From positions 558,001 to 622,000 of the forward strand of contig NZ_CP063056.1 in the NCBI RefSeq assembly GCF_015356115.1: a stretch of DNA of 64,000 bases, in the 5' to 3' direction. Below the pieces are notes generated by a model. That model saw only the letters and a list, made by a program, of their open reading frames with translations. It had not been told where the DNA came from and did not search any database. Made by a program: the position numbers and the translations under genes. Source of the stretch: Rodentibacter haemolyticus. GTDB lineage: Bacteria; Pseudomonadota; Gammaproteobacteria; Enterobacterales; Pasteurellaceae. The first letter of the stretch is position 1; each line of letters begins with the position of its first letter. Shown piece after piece: positions 7,771-16,757 of this stretch.

Positions 7771-8932
7771 AGATTTTAAACAAATGTTAGCCGAAAGCGG
7801 CTTACCAACGGAAGAAACAGAAATCCGTCAAGAATTTGAACGTTTAACGGCACAAGAGAGCTTGATAACAAATACTTCAAGAATGTCCCCTTTTTGGCGT
7901 TTAATCACGGCGATTGCGGTGAAACCTGTGAAGTGGTTGACCGATCATTTAATTGCGGAAATTCTGCCGAATTTATTTGTGAAAACCGCCAAAGACGGTT
8001 GGTTACAAATTCAAGCATGGGCGGTAGGCTTAGATTTTAAAGCGGCAACCAAAGCCGAAGGTGTGATCCATTTCACCAAAGAAAGCGAAGTAACGGAACT
8101 CACCATCAAAGCCGGCACCATTGTTCAAACAGAACGCATTAATGATGTGATTTTCCGCCTTGTGGTAACACAAGACACCGTGATCCCGAAAGGCACATTG
8201 CGTGGCCCTGTTCCTGTTATTGCTGAAAATGCCGGTGCGAATTATAACCTCGCCGCCGGTTATTACCGTATTTTGCCTGAAGCAGTTTCCGGTGTAAGTG
8301 CGGTCGAAAATTTAGAAAATTGGCTGACATCACCGGGAGCGGATCGTGAAACCAATGATGAATTACGTGAACGTTACCGTACCCAATTTTCAAGCGTGGG
8401 ACAACACCACATTGACAGTGTTTACAAAGGCATGATCGCCAAAGTTGCCGCCTTATCGGTGGATAGAATTTATTTCAAACACGATGCACCACGTGGCCCG
8501 GGTTCGGCAAACGCCTATTTGTTATTAGACACAGGCGTAACCAGTCAGCCGTTTATTGATAAAGTCAATCACTATGTGCGAGACGAACACAATCACGGCC
8601 ACGGCGATGATTTACTGTGTTTTGCAATGCCGGAAACAAAGCACAATTTAACTTGCGCCATTTATTTTCACCCGTCAATTTTTGTCGGTGAGGTTAGAAA
8701 ACAAGAAATTCTACAACAGGTTGAAAATATGATCCGTTGTGCATTTCGTGAGAATAACAATTACAAAGTGACAAAAACCTACCCTTTCAGCCGCTTTAGT
8801 TGGTCGAAATTGGGTGAGGAAATCCACGAACATATCAACGAAATTGCCTCGATCGTATGGGGACAAACCGACATAAAAAGCGATCTTTCCATTCCACGCA
8901 TTCGGCAATTAACCGTGAGTGCGCAAAAATAA
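7763..8932 (+). CDS. Baseplate J-like wedge protein
   Basis: A 389-residue protein with the baseplate J signature: A-x-x-A-x-G-x-W-L-Q-I-Q-A-W-A-V-G-L-D (about residues 76-90), a beta-rich middle with V-P-V-I-A-E-N-A-G-A-N-Y-N-L, and the motif P-G-A-D-R-E-T-N-D-E-L-R-E-R-Y (about 190-205). J-like proteins form the wedge ring that holds tail fibres. It overlaps the W-like gene and is followed by the I-like gene, the standard W-J-I order. Confidence 0.9.
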   Translation: MSEDFKQMLAESGLPTEETEIRQEFERLTAQESLITNTSRMSPFWRLITAIAVKPVKWLTDHLIAEILPNLFVKTAKDGWLQIQAWAVGLDFKAATKAEGVIHFTKESEVTELTIKAGTIVQTERINDVIFRLVVTQDTVIPKGTLRGPVPVIAENAGANYNLAAGYYRILPEAVSGVSAVENLENWLTSPGADRETNDELRERYRTQFSSVGQHHIDSVYKGMIAKVAALSVDRIYFKHDAPRGPGSANAYLLLDTGVTSQPFIDKVNHYVRDEHNHGHGDDLLCFAMPETKHNLTCAIYFHPSIFVGEVRKQEILQQVENMIRCAFRENNNYKVTKTYPFSRFSWSKLGEEIHEHINEIASIVWGQTDIKSDLSIPRIRQLTVSAQK

Positions 8933-8941
8933 GGGGTTGAG

Positions 8942-9466
8942 ATGAAAATAAAACTGCCCTTTTGGATGGATAAAGGCGAGCTAAACAAAATCGCCGTACT
9001 CTTTGGCAAATGGTGGGATTACGTACTAAGTGCGGTCAAATTTCCGTTCAATATTTTAGATGAAGAACATTGCAGTGAACGCATTCTTAATCTAATCGCC
9101 TATCAGCGAGATATTGAACGTTTTGAAGGTGAGCCGTTAGAACTCTTTCGTAAACGGGTGAAATATGCCTTTCTTAACGCCAAAGATGCAGGCAGTAAAG
9201 CGGGTTTTATCCGTATTTTTGAACGGCTAGGCATTGGCTATGTAGAAATTGAAGAACGTTTTGACGTAGAAAACTGGGATGTGATCAAAATCCGTTTAAG
9301 TGATTCACAACTAGCGAAAAAAACCGAGTTACTGAACTTGATTATTCGCAAATATGGCCGCACTTGTCGCCGCTATACCTTTGAAGTGATCACCAAAGAA
9401 ACCGTTACTATTTACCACGGCGAATTTCACCACGATCACCAAAGTTTTTATGTGAAAGTGAATTAA
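8942..9466 (+). CDS. Phage tail protein I-like (baseplate wedge)
   Basis: This 174-residue protein follows J, as gpI does in P2. It has an N-terminal tryptophan-rich segment (K-W-W-D-Y-V), an L-N-L-I-A-Y-Q-R-D-I-E-R-F-E-G-E segment (about residues 50-65) with the R-K-R-V-K-Y-A-F helix after it, and a C-terminal beta part. GpI bridges the J wedge and the fibre. A USS lies inside the gene at about 9029. RBS GGGGTTGAG precedes the ATG. Assigned from order plus the Y-Q-R-D segment. Confidence 0.72.
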   Translation: MKIKLPFWMDKGELNKIAVLFGKWWDYVLSAVKFPFNILDEEHCSERILNLIAYQRDIERFEGEPLELFRKRVKYAFLNAKDAGSKAGFIRIFERLGIGYVEIEERFDVENWDVIKIRLSDSQLAKKTELLNLIIRKYGRTCRRYTFEVITKETVTIYHGEFHHDHQSFYVKVN

Positions 9467-9494
9467 CCAATAACAATAATAAGAGGTTTAATTT

Positions 9495-11744
9495 ATGGCA
9501 AGTTTAATTACGCCGCAATTCGAGCATTACATTGCCGAACAGACGATTGCACAAGGCAGTGTCGTGTTTGATGAATTTATTTTTGCCAATATTCCGGGCT
9601 TAAATGAAAACAATCTTGCACAGCATTTAACAATGCCGACCGCAGCGCAAATCGTACATCGCCAAGCCGTTTCACAAAGCGGTGTCATTAATGAAAATGC
9701 GGTGGTCTATTCTGTCACTATTGGCACCGAAGTTGGTGATTTTGATTTCAATTTTATCGGTTTAATCAATAAAAGCAAAAATCTGTTAGCAGTTGCCGTG
9801 CAAACCGAACCGGTGAAGAAAACACGTAATAAAAACACGCAGCAAGGTAACAGTATTACACGCAACATTCTTTTAGAATTTAGCGGTGCAAAAGCCCTAA
9901 CCGGGATTAATGTATCTGCGGATACGTGGCAAATTGATTTTACTGTGCGCTTACATGGACTTGATGAAAAAATCCGTTTAACCAATCGTGATCTTTATGG
10001 CCGTGCGGTTTTCTTTGATGATGGATTTTTATTAACACGCAAAACGGGCAATCAATTCACCATTCAACCGGGTATCGCCTATGTTGAAGGTGTGCGAATG
10101 AATTTATCCGCACCGCATAATATCACGGTAAATAAGCTCCCCTGCTCTATTTACGCCGATGTGGTACATCATTGCACCGTAACGGGGGCGTATGAAACGG
10201 AAATACAATTTCTCACGCAATCAAAAGCTGATTATGTTGATACGGCAAATCGCCAACATTATGTACAAATTCTTGCGGATATTGATAGCCGAGGCAATGT
10301 CACCGATCGCCGTTTGCTCTCTCCGTTTTTAGGGATTACGCCAAAAGATTTAGACGAAACAACCGGAAATCACGCAGATAAAACCGGACATTCTCATAAA
10401 TTGGCAAAAGCCAGTACAACCAAGGCGGGGATAGTACAACTTGATGACACCTGGGAATCAGACAGCCGAGAGAAAGCCCCAACTGCACGGGTGATTAAAG
10501 CCATCAAATCACTGATTGATAGCTTAACCCGAAGTCTTGGTAATTATATTCCTAATAGTAAAAAATCAAACAGTACTACGTCCGCATCAAGTGATACGAT
10601 TGCCACATCGCAAGCGGTTAAAACCGCTAATGATAACGCCAATAGTCGCGTATCAAAATCCGGCGATACGATGACGGGGACGTTAGGATTTTCGGGGTCT
10701 ACCAGAAGTTACCGTGTGAATAATCACGCATGGAGTAAGCCAATCAATTTTAACGGAGATGCCGTCATCGGGAACGAAGTTTGTGTGATTGCATTTAATA
10801 ATAATGGGTCATTGCACTTAGGGGGGCGAGAAAATGAAGAATTTAATGCTCAACTAAATAAAGAACAATTATATGTGCGGGGTGACGTAAGGACAGGTCT
10901 GGGGAAATCTTTAAATGATACAGTATCCAAATCAGGCGATACGATGACCGGCGGACTTGTTGTAGAACACGCAACTGGTGCCGGTGCGTTTTCCGCCCAA
11001 TATGGTGTCCACGCCCCTTTCTTCACCCATGTTGGTAATGCCAATGGTCGCAATAATTATTATCCATACGTTAAAGGGCGAGTAACAAATGGCGATGGTT
11101 GGGGAACTGCCTTTTCTTTAGGTTATGTAACCCCAGGAACGCGAAATCAATTTGGAACCGGTGTTATCCATCTTATTGAGGATAACGGTTATGAAAGATT
11201 ATGGCAATTTACCCACGTCGGGGATTTTATATCTCCCAATGATGTAAAAACAGCAAGTGGTAAATCGCTCAATAACACCCATCAAATAAATCAAAGTTAT
11301 GTACAAACAACCACCGAAAATTGGGGCGGTTTAATAATAGAACGCCCAAGCCGCAATGACAGGATGCTAATAGAAAGCGAAAATAATCACTTTCATTTCA
11401 TTCGCCGCAACACACAGAACGGCAGTAATTATTATGTGATTTCAATGCCCGAAAAAAACGGCAAGGTAGCGTTGTTGGAAGATTTCACGCAAAGTTTTAG
11501 CGGCACTAACGGCTGGTGTAAATTGCCGAACGGCTTAATCTTGCAATGGGGCAAATCAAACGGTGGTTGGGTCAATTTTCCGATTGCATTTCCAAATGCG
11601 TGCTTTTCGGTTACCGGCACGCCGGGTGTCTATGGTAACTACGAACCCTATGTCATCAAAGATATATCCAACACTAAGTTTTATCATCAAGGTAAATACA
11701 CGAGTGATGCCAATAACTCACACTGGATTGCTATCGGTCGATAA
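9495..11744 (+). CDS. Tail fibre / tail-collar receptor-binding protein
   Basis: A 749-residue fibre. The N-terminal part (about 1-150) is a tail-collar attachment domain (DUF3751-like) that docks to the baseplate. The shaft contains K-A-G-I-V-Q-L and the repeat S-K-S-G-D-T-M-T-G, seen twice (about residues 388-396 and 479-487), a common module in myophage fibres. The tip includes L-P-N-G-L-I-L-Q-W-G (about residues 676-685), typical of Gp53-like C-terminal receptor-binding domains. The gene is intact, with no invertible segment or second tip visible beside it. Confidence 0.85.
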   Translation: MASLITPQFEHYIAEQTIAQGSVVFDEFIFANIPGLNENNLAQHLTMPTAAQIVHRQAVSQSGVINENAVVYSVTIGTEVGDFDFNFIGLINKSKNLLAVAVQTEPVKKTRNKNTQQGNSITRNILLEFSGAKALTGINVSADTWQIDFTVRLHGLDEKIRLTNRDLYGRAVFFDDGFLLTRKTGNQFTIQPGIAYVEGVRMNLSAPHNITVNKLPCSIYADVVHHCTVTGAYETEIQFLTQSKADYVDTANRQHYVQILADIDSRGNVTDRRLLSPFLGITPKDLDETTGNHADKTGHSHKLAKASTTKAGIVQLDDTWESDSREKAPTARVIKAIKSLIDSLTRSLGNYIPNSKKSNSTTSASSDTIATSQAVKTANDNANSRVSKSGDTMTGTLGFSGSTRSYRVNNHAWSKPINFNGDAVIGNEVCVIAFNNNGSLHLGGRENEEFNAQLNKEQLYVRGDVRTGLGKSLNDTVSKSGDTMTGGLVVEHATGAGAFSAQYGVHAPFFTHVGNANGRNNYYPYVKGRVTNGDGWGTAFSLGYVTPGTRNQFGTGVIHLIEDNGYERLWQFTHVGDFISPNDVKTASGKSLNNTHQINQSYVQTTTENWGGLIIERPSRNDRMLIESENNHFHFIRRNTQNGSNYYVISMPEKNGKVALLEDFTQSFSGTNGWCKLPNGLILQWGKSNGGWVNFPIAFPNACFSVTGTPGVYGNYEPYVIKDISNTKFYHQGKYTSDANNSHWIAIGR

Positions 11745-11759
11745 CAGGAGATATGATTT

Positions 11760-12353
11760 ATGTATTTTTTTGACGAAAACATCAATGCCTTTTTAGTTGA
11801 TGGCATCCATCTTATACCGGAAGGCGCAATATCCGTATCAGATGATGAGTATGAGGATTTAATTACCAAACGCAGTTCAGGTTGTGTACTTTACGTAGAA
11901 AAAGGCAAAGTGAAAACCACAACGCCCCGACCATCGGAAGCGCATGAATGGGATGGTAAAACATGGAAAATTCCACCAGAGAAATTGACCTCACTTTTGG
12001 CGGAACGTAAAAAGGCATTATTACAACACATCGCAGACAAAACCGACCAATTCAAGGCGAGCTATCTCCAAGGCTATTCTCAAGCGGAAATCGACAGTTT
12101 TTACCGCCAAGAACGTGAGGCACGGGGCGAATTGCCGTTGATGTTGCTCACTGAATTATTTGAAGGGCGTGATGACCTTGAAAACATTGAACAACTGAAA
12201 AGCAAGGTGATCGAAAAAGCGGATTTATTCGCCATTATTATGGGGAAAATTTTTGCAATTAAACAAAATTTTGAGGCACATATCGAGCAGGCTCAAAATT
12301 TAGATGATTTAGAAAAAATTAACAAGGAGATTGAACAATGGCAAAAACTATAA
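11760..12353 (+). CDS. Probable tail fibre assembly protein
   Basis: A 197-residue protein directly after the fibre, the place of fibre chaperones. The N-terminal 70 residues look like the Tfa-type N-domain (M-Y-F-F-D-E-N-I-N-A-F and I-S-V-S-D-D-E-Y near residue 34), and W-D-G-K-T-W (about 64-69) is shared with many such proteins. The C-terminal half is a charged, probably coiled helix. It would fold or stay bound to the fibre tip. It overlaps the next gene by 16 bases. Confidence 0.6.
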   Translation: MYFFDENINAFLVDGIHLIPEGAISVSDDEYEDLITKRSSGCVLYVEKGKVKTTTPRPSEAHEWDGKTWKIPPEKLTSLLAERKKALLQHIADKTDQFKASYLQGYSQAEIDSFYRQEREARGELPLMLLTELFEGRDDLENIEQLKSKVIEKADLFAIIMGKIFAIKQNFEAHIEQAQNLDDLEKINKEIEQWQKL

Positions 12354-12613
12354 AACAAAAATTAAAAAATTGGGGCTATAACGTGGCGATTGCTATCGAT
12401 CAGCTATTTAATGCGTTCACAGGCGGTGGCGCAGATGAAACACTTTCAAGCCGTACCTATCGCCGTGCCGTGCTAAATCCCAAACCGAAAAAACGTTGGC
12501 GGGTGCTTTATCGTGTAATCAATGGATTGTTCCGTGATCCTAATCATTGTGAAACGGCATATCACAGCGAGTTAAACCGTAAACAATATCCGGCTGATTT
12601 TGAAACGAATTAA
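12338..12613 (+). CDS. Small basic phage protein, function unknown
   Basis: A 91-residue basic protein with the segment G-G-A-D-E-T-L-S-S-R-T-Y-R (about residues 30-42). Short proteins with a D-E-T-x-S-S-R motif occur in many prophages and mobile elements, but I know no function for them. The N-terminal 28 residues form an amphipathic helix. It begins inside the fibre-assembly gene and is expressed with the late tail genes. Confidence 0.5.
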   Translation: MAKTIKQKLKNWGYNVAIAIDQLFNAFTGGGADETLSSRTYRRAVLNPKPKKRWRVLYRVINGLFRDPNHCETAYHSELNRKQYPADFETN

Positions 12614-12628
12614 AAAGGTGGTTTTACC

Positions 12629-13390
12629 ATGTGGCAACAACAAAAATTAAAGCTATCCCCACAGGCTAAAACAACATTACAGAACGCACAAAAGGGGATC
12701 ATCTCCCCTTTTTCGTTATCGGTAAGTGGCACAAAGTTGGGGGTGCATAATTGGTCGCACGGCATCAAAGAAAAATCAAATCACTACTTATCACCGGAAA
12801 ACGCCGTAAAAGCATTGGCGGCAAAATTGGTTGATTATAGCGATCCTAATCGTCCAAGAGGCGTGCAAGATGTTGTTGTCATTATGGTGACAAACAGCAA
12901 TATCGATCAGTTTATTGCAGATTTAGAAAAGGTACGTGAACTCTTGCCCGAGCCAACATTTAAACAAGCTTTGGATTACGCTAAATCAAGCAAGGATTTA
13001 CAAACAACTAAAATGATAAAAACCCCGACAATGTCAAATCCTGCCTTTTCAAATGGTGCGGATATTACGCCGGGTTCTGCCCGTACAATGCAAAGCATTT
13101 TACGCAATGCGACTGCCGCAGCCGTTGCCGCACAAACCAAAGACCCAATGACAGCGATTGAGGCATTAAAAGCAGCAAAAAAAGCCCGTGATCAACAAAA
13201 TAACGAAAAAGTAGAAAAAATGCTAAATACCGTGGCGAATGTATATGCCTTTGCAACTTCTGATTATCTTGAAATCGCCGAAAGTAAAATAAAAATTAAC
13301 GTGCCATCATCGGGCAATGTGTTTACCGCTTGCGTGATGTTTATCGGTTCGGATTTAACCAATATTAGAGGAATGTTACAAAATGCCTAG
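12629..13390 (+). CDS. HP1-type late protein, function unknown
   Basis: This 253-residue protein has an N-terminal beta part (F-S-L-S-V-S-G-T-K-L-G-V-H), a helical middle with an Ala-rich stretch around residues 160-185, and a C-terminal part with F-T-A-C-V-M-F-I. RBS AAAAGGTGG lies ahead of the ATG. It sits between the fibre module and the hub genes and overlaps the next gene by eight bases, so it is probably a baseplate or tail component. I do not recognise the family. Confidence 0.5.
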   Translation: MWQQQKLKLSPQAKTTLQNAQKGIISPFSLSVSGTKLGVHNWSHGIKEKSNHYLSPENAVKALAAKLVDYSDPNRPRGVQDVVVIMVTNSNIDQFIADLEKVRELLPEPTFKQALDYAKSSKDLQTTKMIKTPTMSNPAFSNGADITPGSARTMQSILRNATAAAVAAQTKDPMTAIEALKAAKKARDQQNNEKVEKMLNTVANVYAFATSDYLEIAESKIKINVPSSGNVFTACVMFIGSDLTNIRGMLQNA

Positions 13391-14018
13391 TTTATCACTG
13401 GTTGCACAACGTCAATCACCACAAACCGCACCTTCTGCAAACGTACCTAAACGCAATCCAAGCGTGCAACTGGCATTAAACGGCACGCCAATTTATTTGC
13501 ACAATATCTTGATGACAGTATCGGTCAAACGTGAAGAAAAAGATATGAGCGGTCAAAAATCAAGTACGAAAAAATCTGACAAAGGCATAAAAGCCAAAGA
13601 ATTACGTGTTACCGGTTTTATCCCCTATTCACGCAAAGAATGGCTTACCCAATTATTTAATTTTGCCGAATCGGAAGATAAAAAAGGCGAGCAGTCAAAA
13701 TATCGTGTTTCCTGCACTGCCGCTGAAGCCGTGAATATGCGTGAAGTACAATTTAGTGATGAAGTCAGCGCAACCGAACAAAACGGGCAATTAGGTTGGG
13801 CGGTTGCTTTCACGTTGCGTGAAGTCAATTCCGTTGCCGAGAAGAAAGACCAACGCAAGAAAAAACCAAAAGCGAAAGCACAAGGTGAAAAAGCACCAAC
13901 CGCACAAGCCACAAATAAAAGTGCGGTTGAAAATTCGGGTAAATCTGAACAACCAAAAGATGAAAGAAAAGGTATTGCGAAAGACATTGATGATTTCTTT
14001 GGGGGCATTGACGGATGA
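13383..14018 (+). CDS. Probable baseplate protein
   Basis: A 211-residue protein coupled to both neighbours by short overlaps. Residues 1-150 form a beta-rich domain (P-S-V-Q-L-A-L-N-G-T-P-I-Y-L) resembling tail-hub adaptor proteins. The last 60 residues are low-complexity Lys/Ala/Gln/Glu. A USS (13919) encodes part of this linker, in line with USSs settling in tolerant regions. Position directly before the hub-spike gene suggests a role in hub assembly, an inference from context only. Confidence 0.5.
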   Translation: MPSLSLVAQRQSPQTAPSANVPKRNPSVQLALNGTPIYLHNILMTVSVKREEKDMSGQKSSTKKSDKGIKAKELRVTGFIPYSRKEWLTQLFNFAESEDKKGEQSKYRVSCTAAEAVNMREVQFSDEVSATEQNGQLGWAVAFTLREVNSVAEKKDQRKKKPKAKAQGEKAPTAQATNKSAVENSGKSEQPKDERKGIAKDIDDFFGGIDG

Positions 14019-15616
14019 AAATAATTAAAACCTGCCTCATTGACGGCGAAGAATTAGAACTTGCCGATGAGCAAATTATTTTAGAATTGAATAATACCGG
14101 ACGTGGCTTTGTCACCGTATTAACGGATAAAGATTGCGTTGGCAAAACCGCCGTATTTGAAATGGGTGAATACGATCACTATTACAAATGGTTTGACGGC
14201 GTTGTAGAACGTGAACAAAGTGCGGAAAACGGCTATAAAAAATTATTCATTCGTGAAAAAGTGGCAGTATTTGAAAAGCCGTTAAATTGTTCCCATCGCC
14301 ACATTACGCTACGTGATCTATGTGCTTGGATTACAAGCCAAACACAAATACCGGTCAAAGTACCGCAAGCAGATTATGCCGATACGCCCATTTCATTATT
14401 CACCCATAATGGCAGCGGCTATCAGCTTTTAAGCAATATCGGGCGACAATACCAAATCCCCGATTATATGTGGCAACAATCGCCTGATGGTTCATTATTT
14501 GTCGGTTCACATAAAGATTCACGATGGGCGGGCAAGAACATTGAATTTGATGAAAGTATGACATTAACAAGCGGCAGTAATGATATGACGATTCCTATCA
14601 CTGCCGCTATTCGACCGGGTGCAATGATCAATGGGAATAAAATTCAGAAAGTAGAATTACGTGGCGATGATTATGTGCTTTCTTGGGATAACTTAGATAA
14701 AGACGGCAAGCCGGAACAAAAAAGCCCGGAACGCCGCCAAATGGAAAAGACTTTCCCCGAACTGGCTGGCGGTTATCACTTGCCTAAATATGCCAAAGTG
14801 GTCGGCATTGCCGATCCCTCTAGCGGTGGCGATATTTCCGATCCGTTCCGACCGAAATATGCGGTTGAGTTGCAGCTATTAGATGAAAACGGCAATGAAG
14901 ATAAAAGTGTACCGGTTTATCCTGCCGTGCCTTTGCCGGTAACAAGTACGGGTTCACAGGGTGGCGATTTTGCCTTTCCCGAAGTGGGAACAATGGTTGA
15001 GATCGGTTTTGCTTATGGGCGTAGCGATCAACCTTTTGTACGTACAATGTTAGCGCAAGGTAAAACTGTGCCGAGTGTTGCACCGGGTGAGCAACTAAAA
15101 CAGCAACGCCCTGAAGTTTATGAACGCACAGATGCCGCAGGTAATAAGATTCGGGAAACCGATCAAAAAATTACGGATAAGTCTTACGAACGCCATATCG
15201 AAACAGACAGCGAAGTAAAACAAATCGGTACATCAACAAAAACAGTAGATGCCGACAGCACGCAAACTATCGGCGGAAATAAAAGCACCAGTGTTTTAGG
15301 CAGTATTGATGACACCACAGCGAGCAACCGAACAATAGGAACAGGCGGAACACTACAAGAAAAAATCGTGGGATTAGCACAACGTGTTTCTGATGAAAAA
15401 AATAAATTTGTCGCCCCACTAAGTTATGTAGGATCGGAAGGGCAAAATATTTTTAGACTTCTAGAAGATACAATCCAACTACTCGGCGAAGTAGCAAAAG
15501 AAGTGGCAACACATACACACAGCGGTTCACCGCCGCCAAGTCAGGCGAGTACCTTTACGGCACAGTCAGCAAAAGCCCAACAAATAAAATCAAAGCTCAC
15601 ACCGATTATCGAATAA
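14015..15616 (+). CDS. Fused baseplate hub and spike protein (gpD-gpV-like)
   Basis: A 533-residue protein that seems to join two P2 functions. The N-terminal ~260 residues look like a hub (gpD or gp27 class). Residues about 263-350 form an OB-fold spike-base domain (Y-A-K-V-V-G-I-A-D-P to F-P-E-V-G-T-M-V-E-I-G-F-A-Y-G). Residues 375-440 are a Thr/Ser/Asp-rich beta-prism-like shaft. Near the end H-T-H-S-G-S-P-P-P (about 502-510) gives the His-x-His found at iron-binding spike tips. P2 encodes spike V and hub D separately, so the fusion is worth noting. Confidence 0.68.
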   Translation: MKIIKTCLIDGEELELADEQIILELNNTGRGFVTVLTDKDCVGKTAVFEMGEYDHYYKWFDGVVEREQSAENGYKKLFIREKVAVFEKPLNCSHRHITLRDLCAWITSQTQIPVKVPQADYADTPISLFTHNGSGYQLLSNIGRQYQIPDYMWQQSPDGSLFVGSHKDSRWAGKNIEFDESMTLTSGSNDMTIPITAAIRPGAMINGNKIQKVELRGDDYVLSWDNLDKDGKPEQKSPERRQMEKTFPELAGGYHLPKYAKVVGIADPSSGGDISDPFRPKYAVELQLLDENGNEDKSVPVYPAVPLPVTSTGSQGGDFAFPEVGTMVEIGFAYGRSDQPFVRTMLAQGKTVPSVAPGEQLKQQRPEVYERTDAAGNKIRETDQKITDKSYERHIETDSEVKQIGTSTKTVDADSTQTIGGNKSTSVLGSIDDTTASNRTIGTGGTLQEKIVGLAQRVSDEKNKFVAPLSYVGSEGQNIFRLLEDTIQLLGEVAKEVATHTHSGSPPPSQASTFTAQSAKAQQIKSKLTPIIE

Positions 15617-15632
15617 TAAATCAAACATAAAT

Positions 15633-15652
15633 CACTGTATATCTTGACAGTG
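15633..15652. promoter_or_regulatory. LexA (SOS) box 1
   Basis: CACTGT-N8-ACAGTG is a perfect dyad around eight bases and fits the CTGT-N8-ACAG LexA consensus. It overlaps the -35-like TTGACA (15644-15649) of the promoter for the DinI-like gene. Confidence 0.8.
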
Positions 15653-15670
15653 ATTTTTTATTCTCTAAAA

Positions 15671-15690
15671 TACTGTTCATAAAAACAGTA
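15671..15690. promoter_or_regulatory. LexA (SOS) box 2
   Basis: TACTGT-N8-ACAGTA with an AT-rich centre matches the classic gammaproteobacterial LexA consensus in all fixed positions. It lies at or just past the likely -10 (around 15666-15672). With box 1 it brackets the promoter, which predicts tight LexA repression and release on DNA damage. Confidence 0.88.
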
Positions 15691-15705
15691 AAAAAGGGGG
15701 AAGCC

Positions 15706-15966
15706 ATGAAAAAAATAGACATTCGTTTTACAAAAGAACGTGATAGCAAAAAAATAGCTATGCAGCAAAAAGCTATTGAAAGGCTAGAAGAAATATTGCC
15801 AAAACGTATTGCTGAAAAATTTAGTGATGTTGAAGTCAGAATCAGAACATCAAGCTCACAAGGATTTGATGTTTCGGGGTTTGATAAAGATGACAAGACA
15901 AAATTTTTAGAATACCTTGAAGAAATTTGGAATGATGATTCATTGCTTGATGGAATAGATGAATAA
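15706..15966 (+). CDS. DinI-like SOS-controlled phage protein
   Basis: An 86-residue protein whose residues about 25-80 match the DinI fold: L-P-K-R-I-A-E-K-F-x-D-V-E-V-R-I-R, then D-K-D-D-K-x-K-F-L-E-Y-L-E-E-I-W, then an acidic C-terminus. DinI binds RecA filaments and modulates SOS. AGGGGGAAG precedes the ATG and two LexA boxes lie upstream, so it should be strongly SOS-induced. Placement after the last tail gene recalls the LexA-controlled tum gene of phage 186. It could therefore modulate induction of this prophage, which is inference. Confidence 0.78.
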   Translation: MKKIDIRFTKERDSKKIAMQQKAIERLEEILPKRIAEKFSDVEVRIRTSSSQGFDVSGFDKDDKTKFLEYLEEIWNDDSLLDGIDE

Positions 15967-15990
15967 AAGCAACCAAATAGATTAACGAAG

Positions 15991-16027
15991 AAAACGCACT
16001 GCTAGTATATGCCGGCAGGCGTTTTTT
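15991..16027 (+). terminator. Terminator after the DinI-like gene
   Basis: AAAACGC pairs with GCGTTTT, helped by inner CTGC/GCAG pairs, and a T-run follows. It closes the DinI-like transcription unit. Confidence 0.7.
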
Positions 16028-16030
16028 ATT

Positions 16031-16334
16031 TTGGTAACACCCCTGATTTTTTGGCAAATGCCAACTTCTCTCTTACTACACATTTCACACTTTAAAAATC
16101 AATGAGTTATATTTTTATTTTGGCAACAGCCCTGATTTTTTGGCAAATGCCAACTTCTTTCTTACTACATATTTCACGCTTTAAAAATCAATAGGTTATA
16201 TTTTTATTTTGGCAACAGCCCTGATTTTTTGGCAAATGCCAACTTCTCTCTTACTACATATTTCACGCTTTAAAAATCAATGGGTTATATTTTTATTTTG
16301 GCAACAGCCCCTATTTTTTGGCAAATGCCAACTT
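16031..16334. repeat. 89-bp tandem repeat, three full copies and a partial fourth
   Basis: Units begin at 16031, 16120, 16209 and 16298 with exactly 89-bp spacing. Each carries TTGGCAACAGCC, then the 14-bp palindrome TTGGCAAATGCCAA, a pyrimidine-rich stretch and TTTAAAAATCAATG. TGATTTTT early in the unit can pair with AAAAATCA near its end, giving a nested hairpin. Copies differ at a handful of positions. The fourth copy stops after the palindrome. Confidence 0.92.
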
Positions 16335-16757
16335 GTCATAATAATTTTGTGATATAGCAACATACCATTTTCATTTCTAAAAGCACACCACGGAAAATTT
16401 AACTAATTGTTTCTTAAGTAAATTTATTTAAAAAGAAAAATTGACCACTAGCCACGGAATTTTTTCACGTAAAACCCCACGCCACGTAAAATCCACTTCC
16501 TCCCCCGCCGAATTTGCGTTAAAAATTTGCATTTTTTCAGTTAAATTTCAAGGCTTAAAGAAATCTAACTATTTGAAGTAAAAGAGATCATTTAATCGAA
16601 AGAATAGTGATCTTAACTGTAAAAATTACAACCTTTTACAGTGTTTTACACTTAAAAGAGATCATAGAAAACGAACGGAATGACATAAGCCTATGATTTA
16701 TAAAAACTTCAGTGATTTTACGTGGAAATTTTCAGAAAAATTAATTTCAGTTTAAAG

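Noticed and set aside
9495..11744. Phase-variable tail fibre through an invertible segment
   Set aside because: No second fibre tip, inverted crossover site or invertase gene is visible nearby.
13804..14145. Alternate frames overlapping the baseplate and hub genes
   Set aside because: Lys-rich or antisense shadows of real genes without start signals.
1..15616. Mu-like or lambdoid origin of the prophage
   Set aside because: Gene order L-R-S-sheath-tube-lysis-tape-W-J-I-fibre and tRNA integration fit P2/HP1, and no Mu-type transposase or protease genes are seen.
16031..16334. CRISPR array
   Set aside because: The 89-bp units are contiguous and nearly identical throughout; there are no unique spacers or cas genes.
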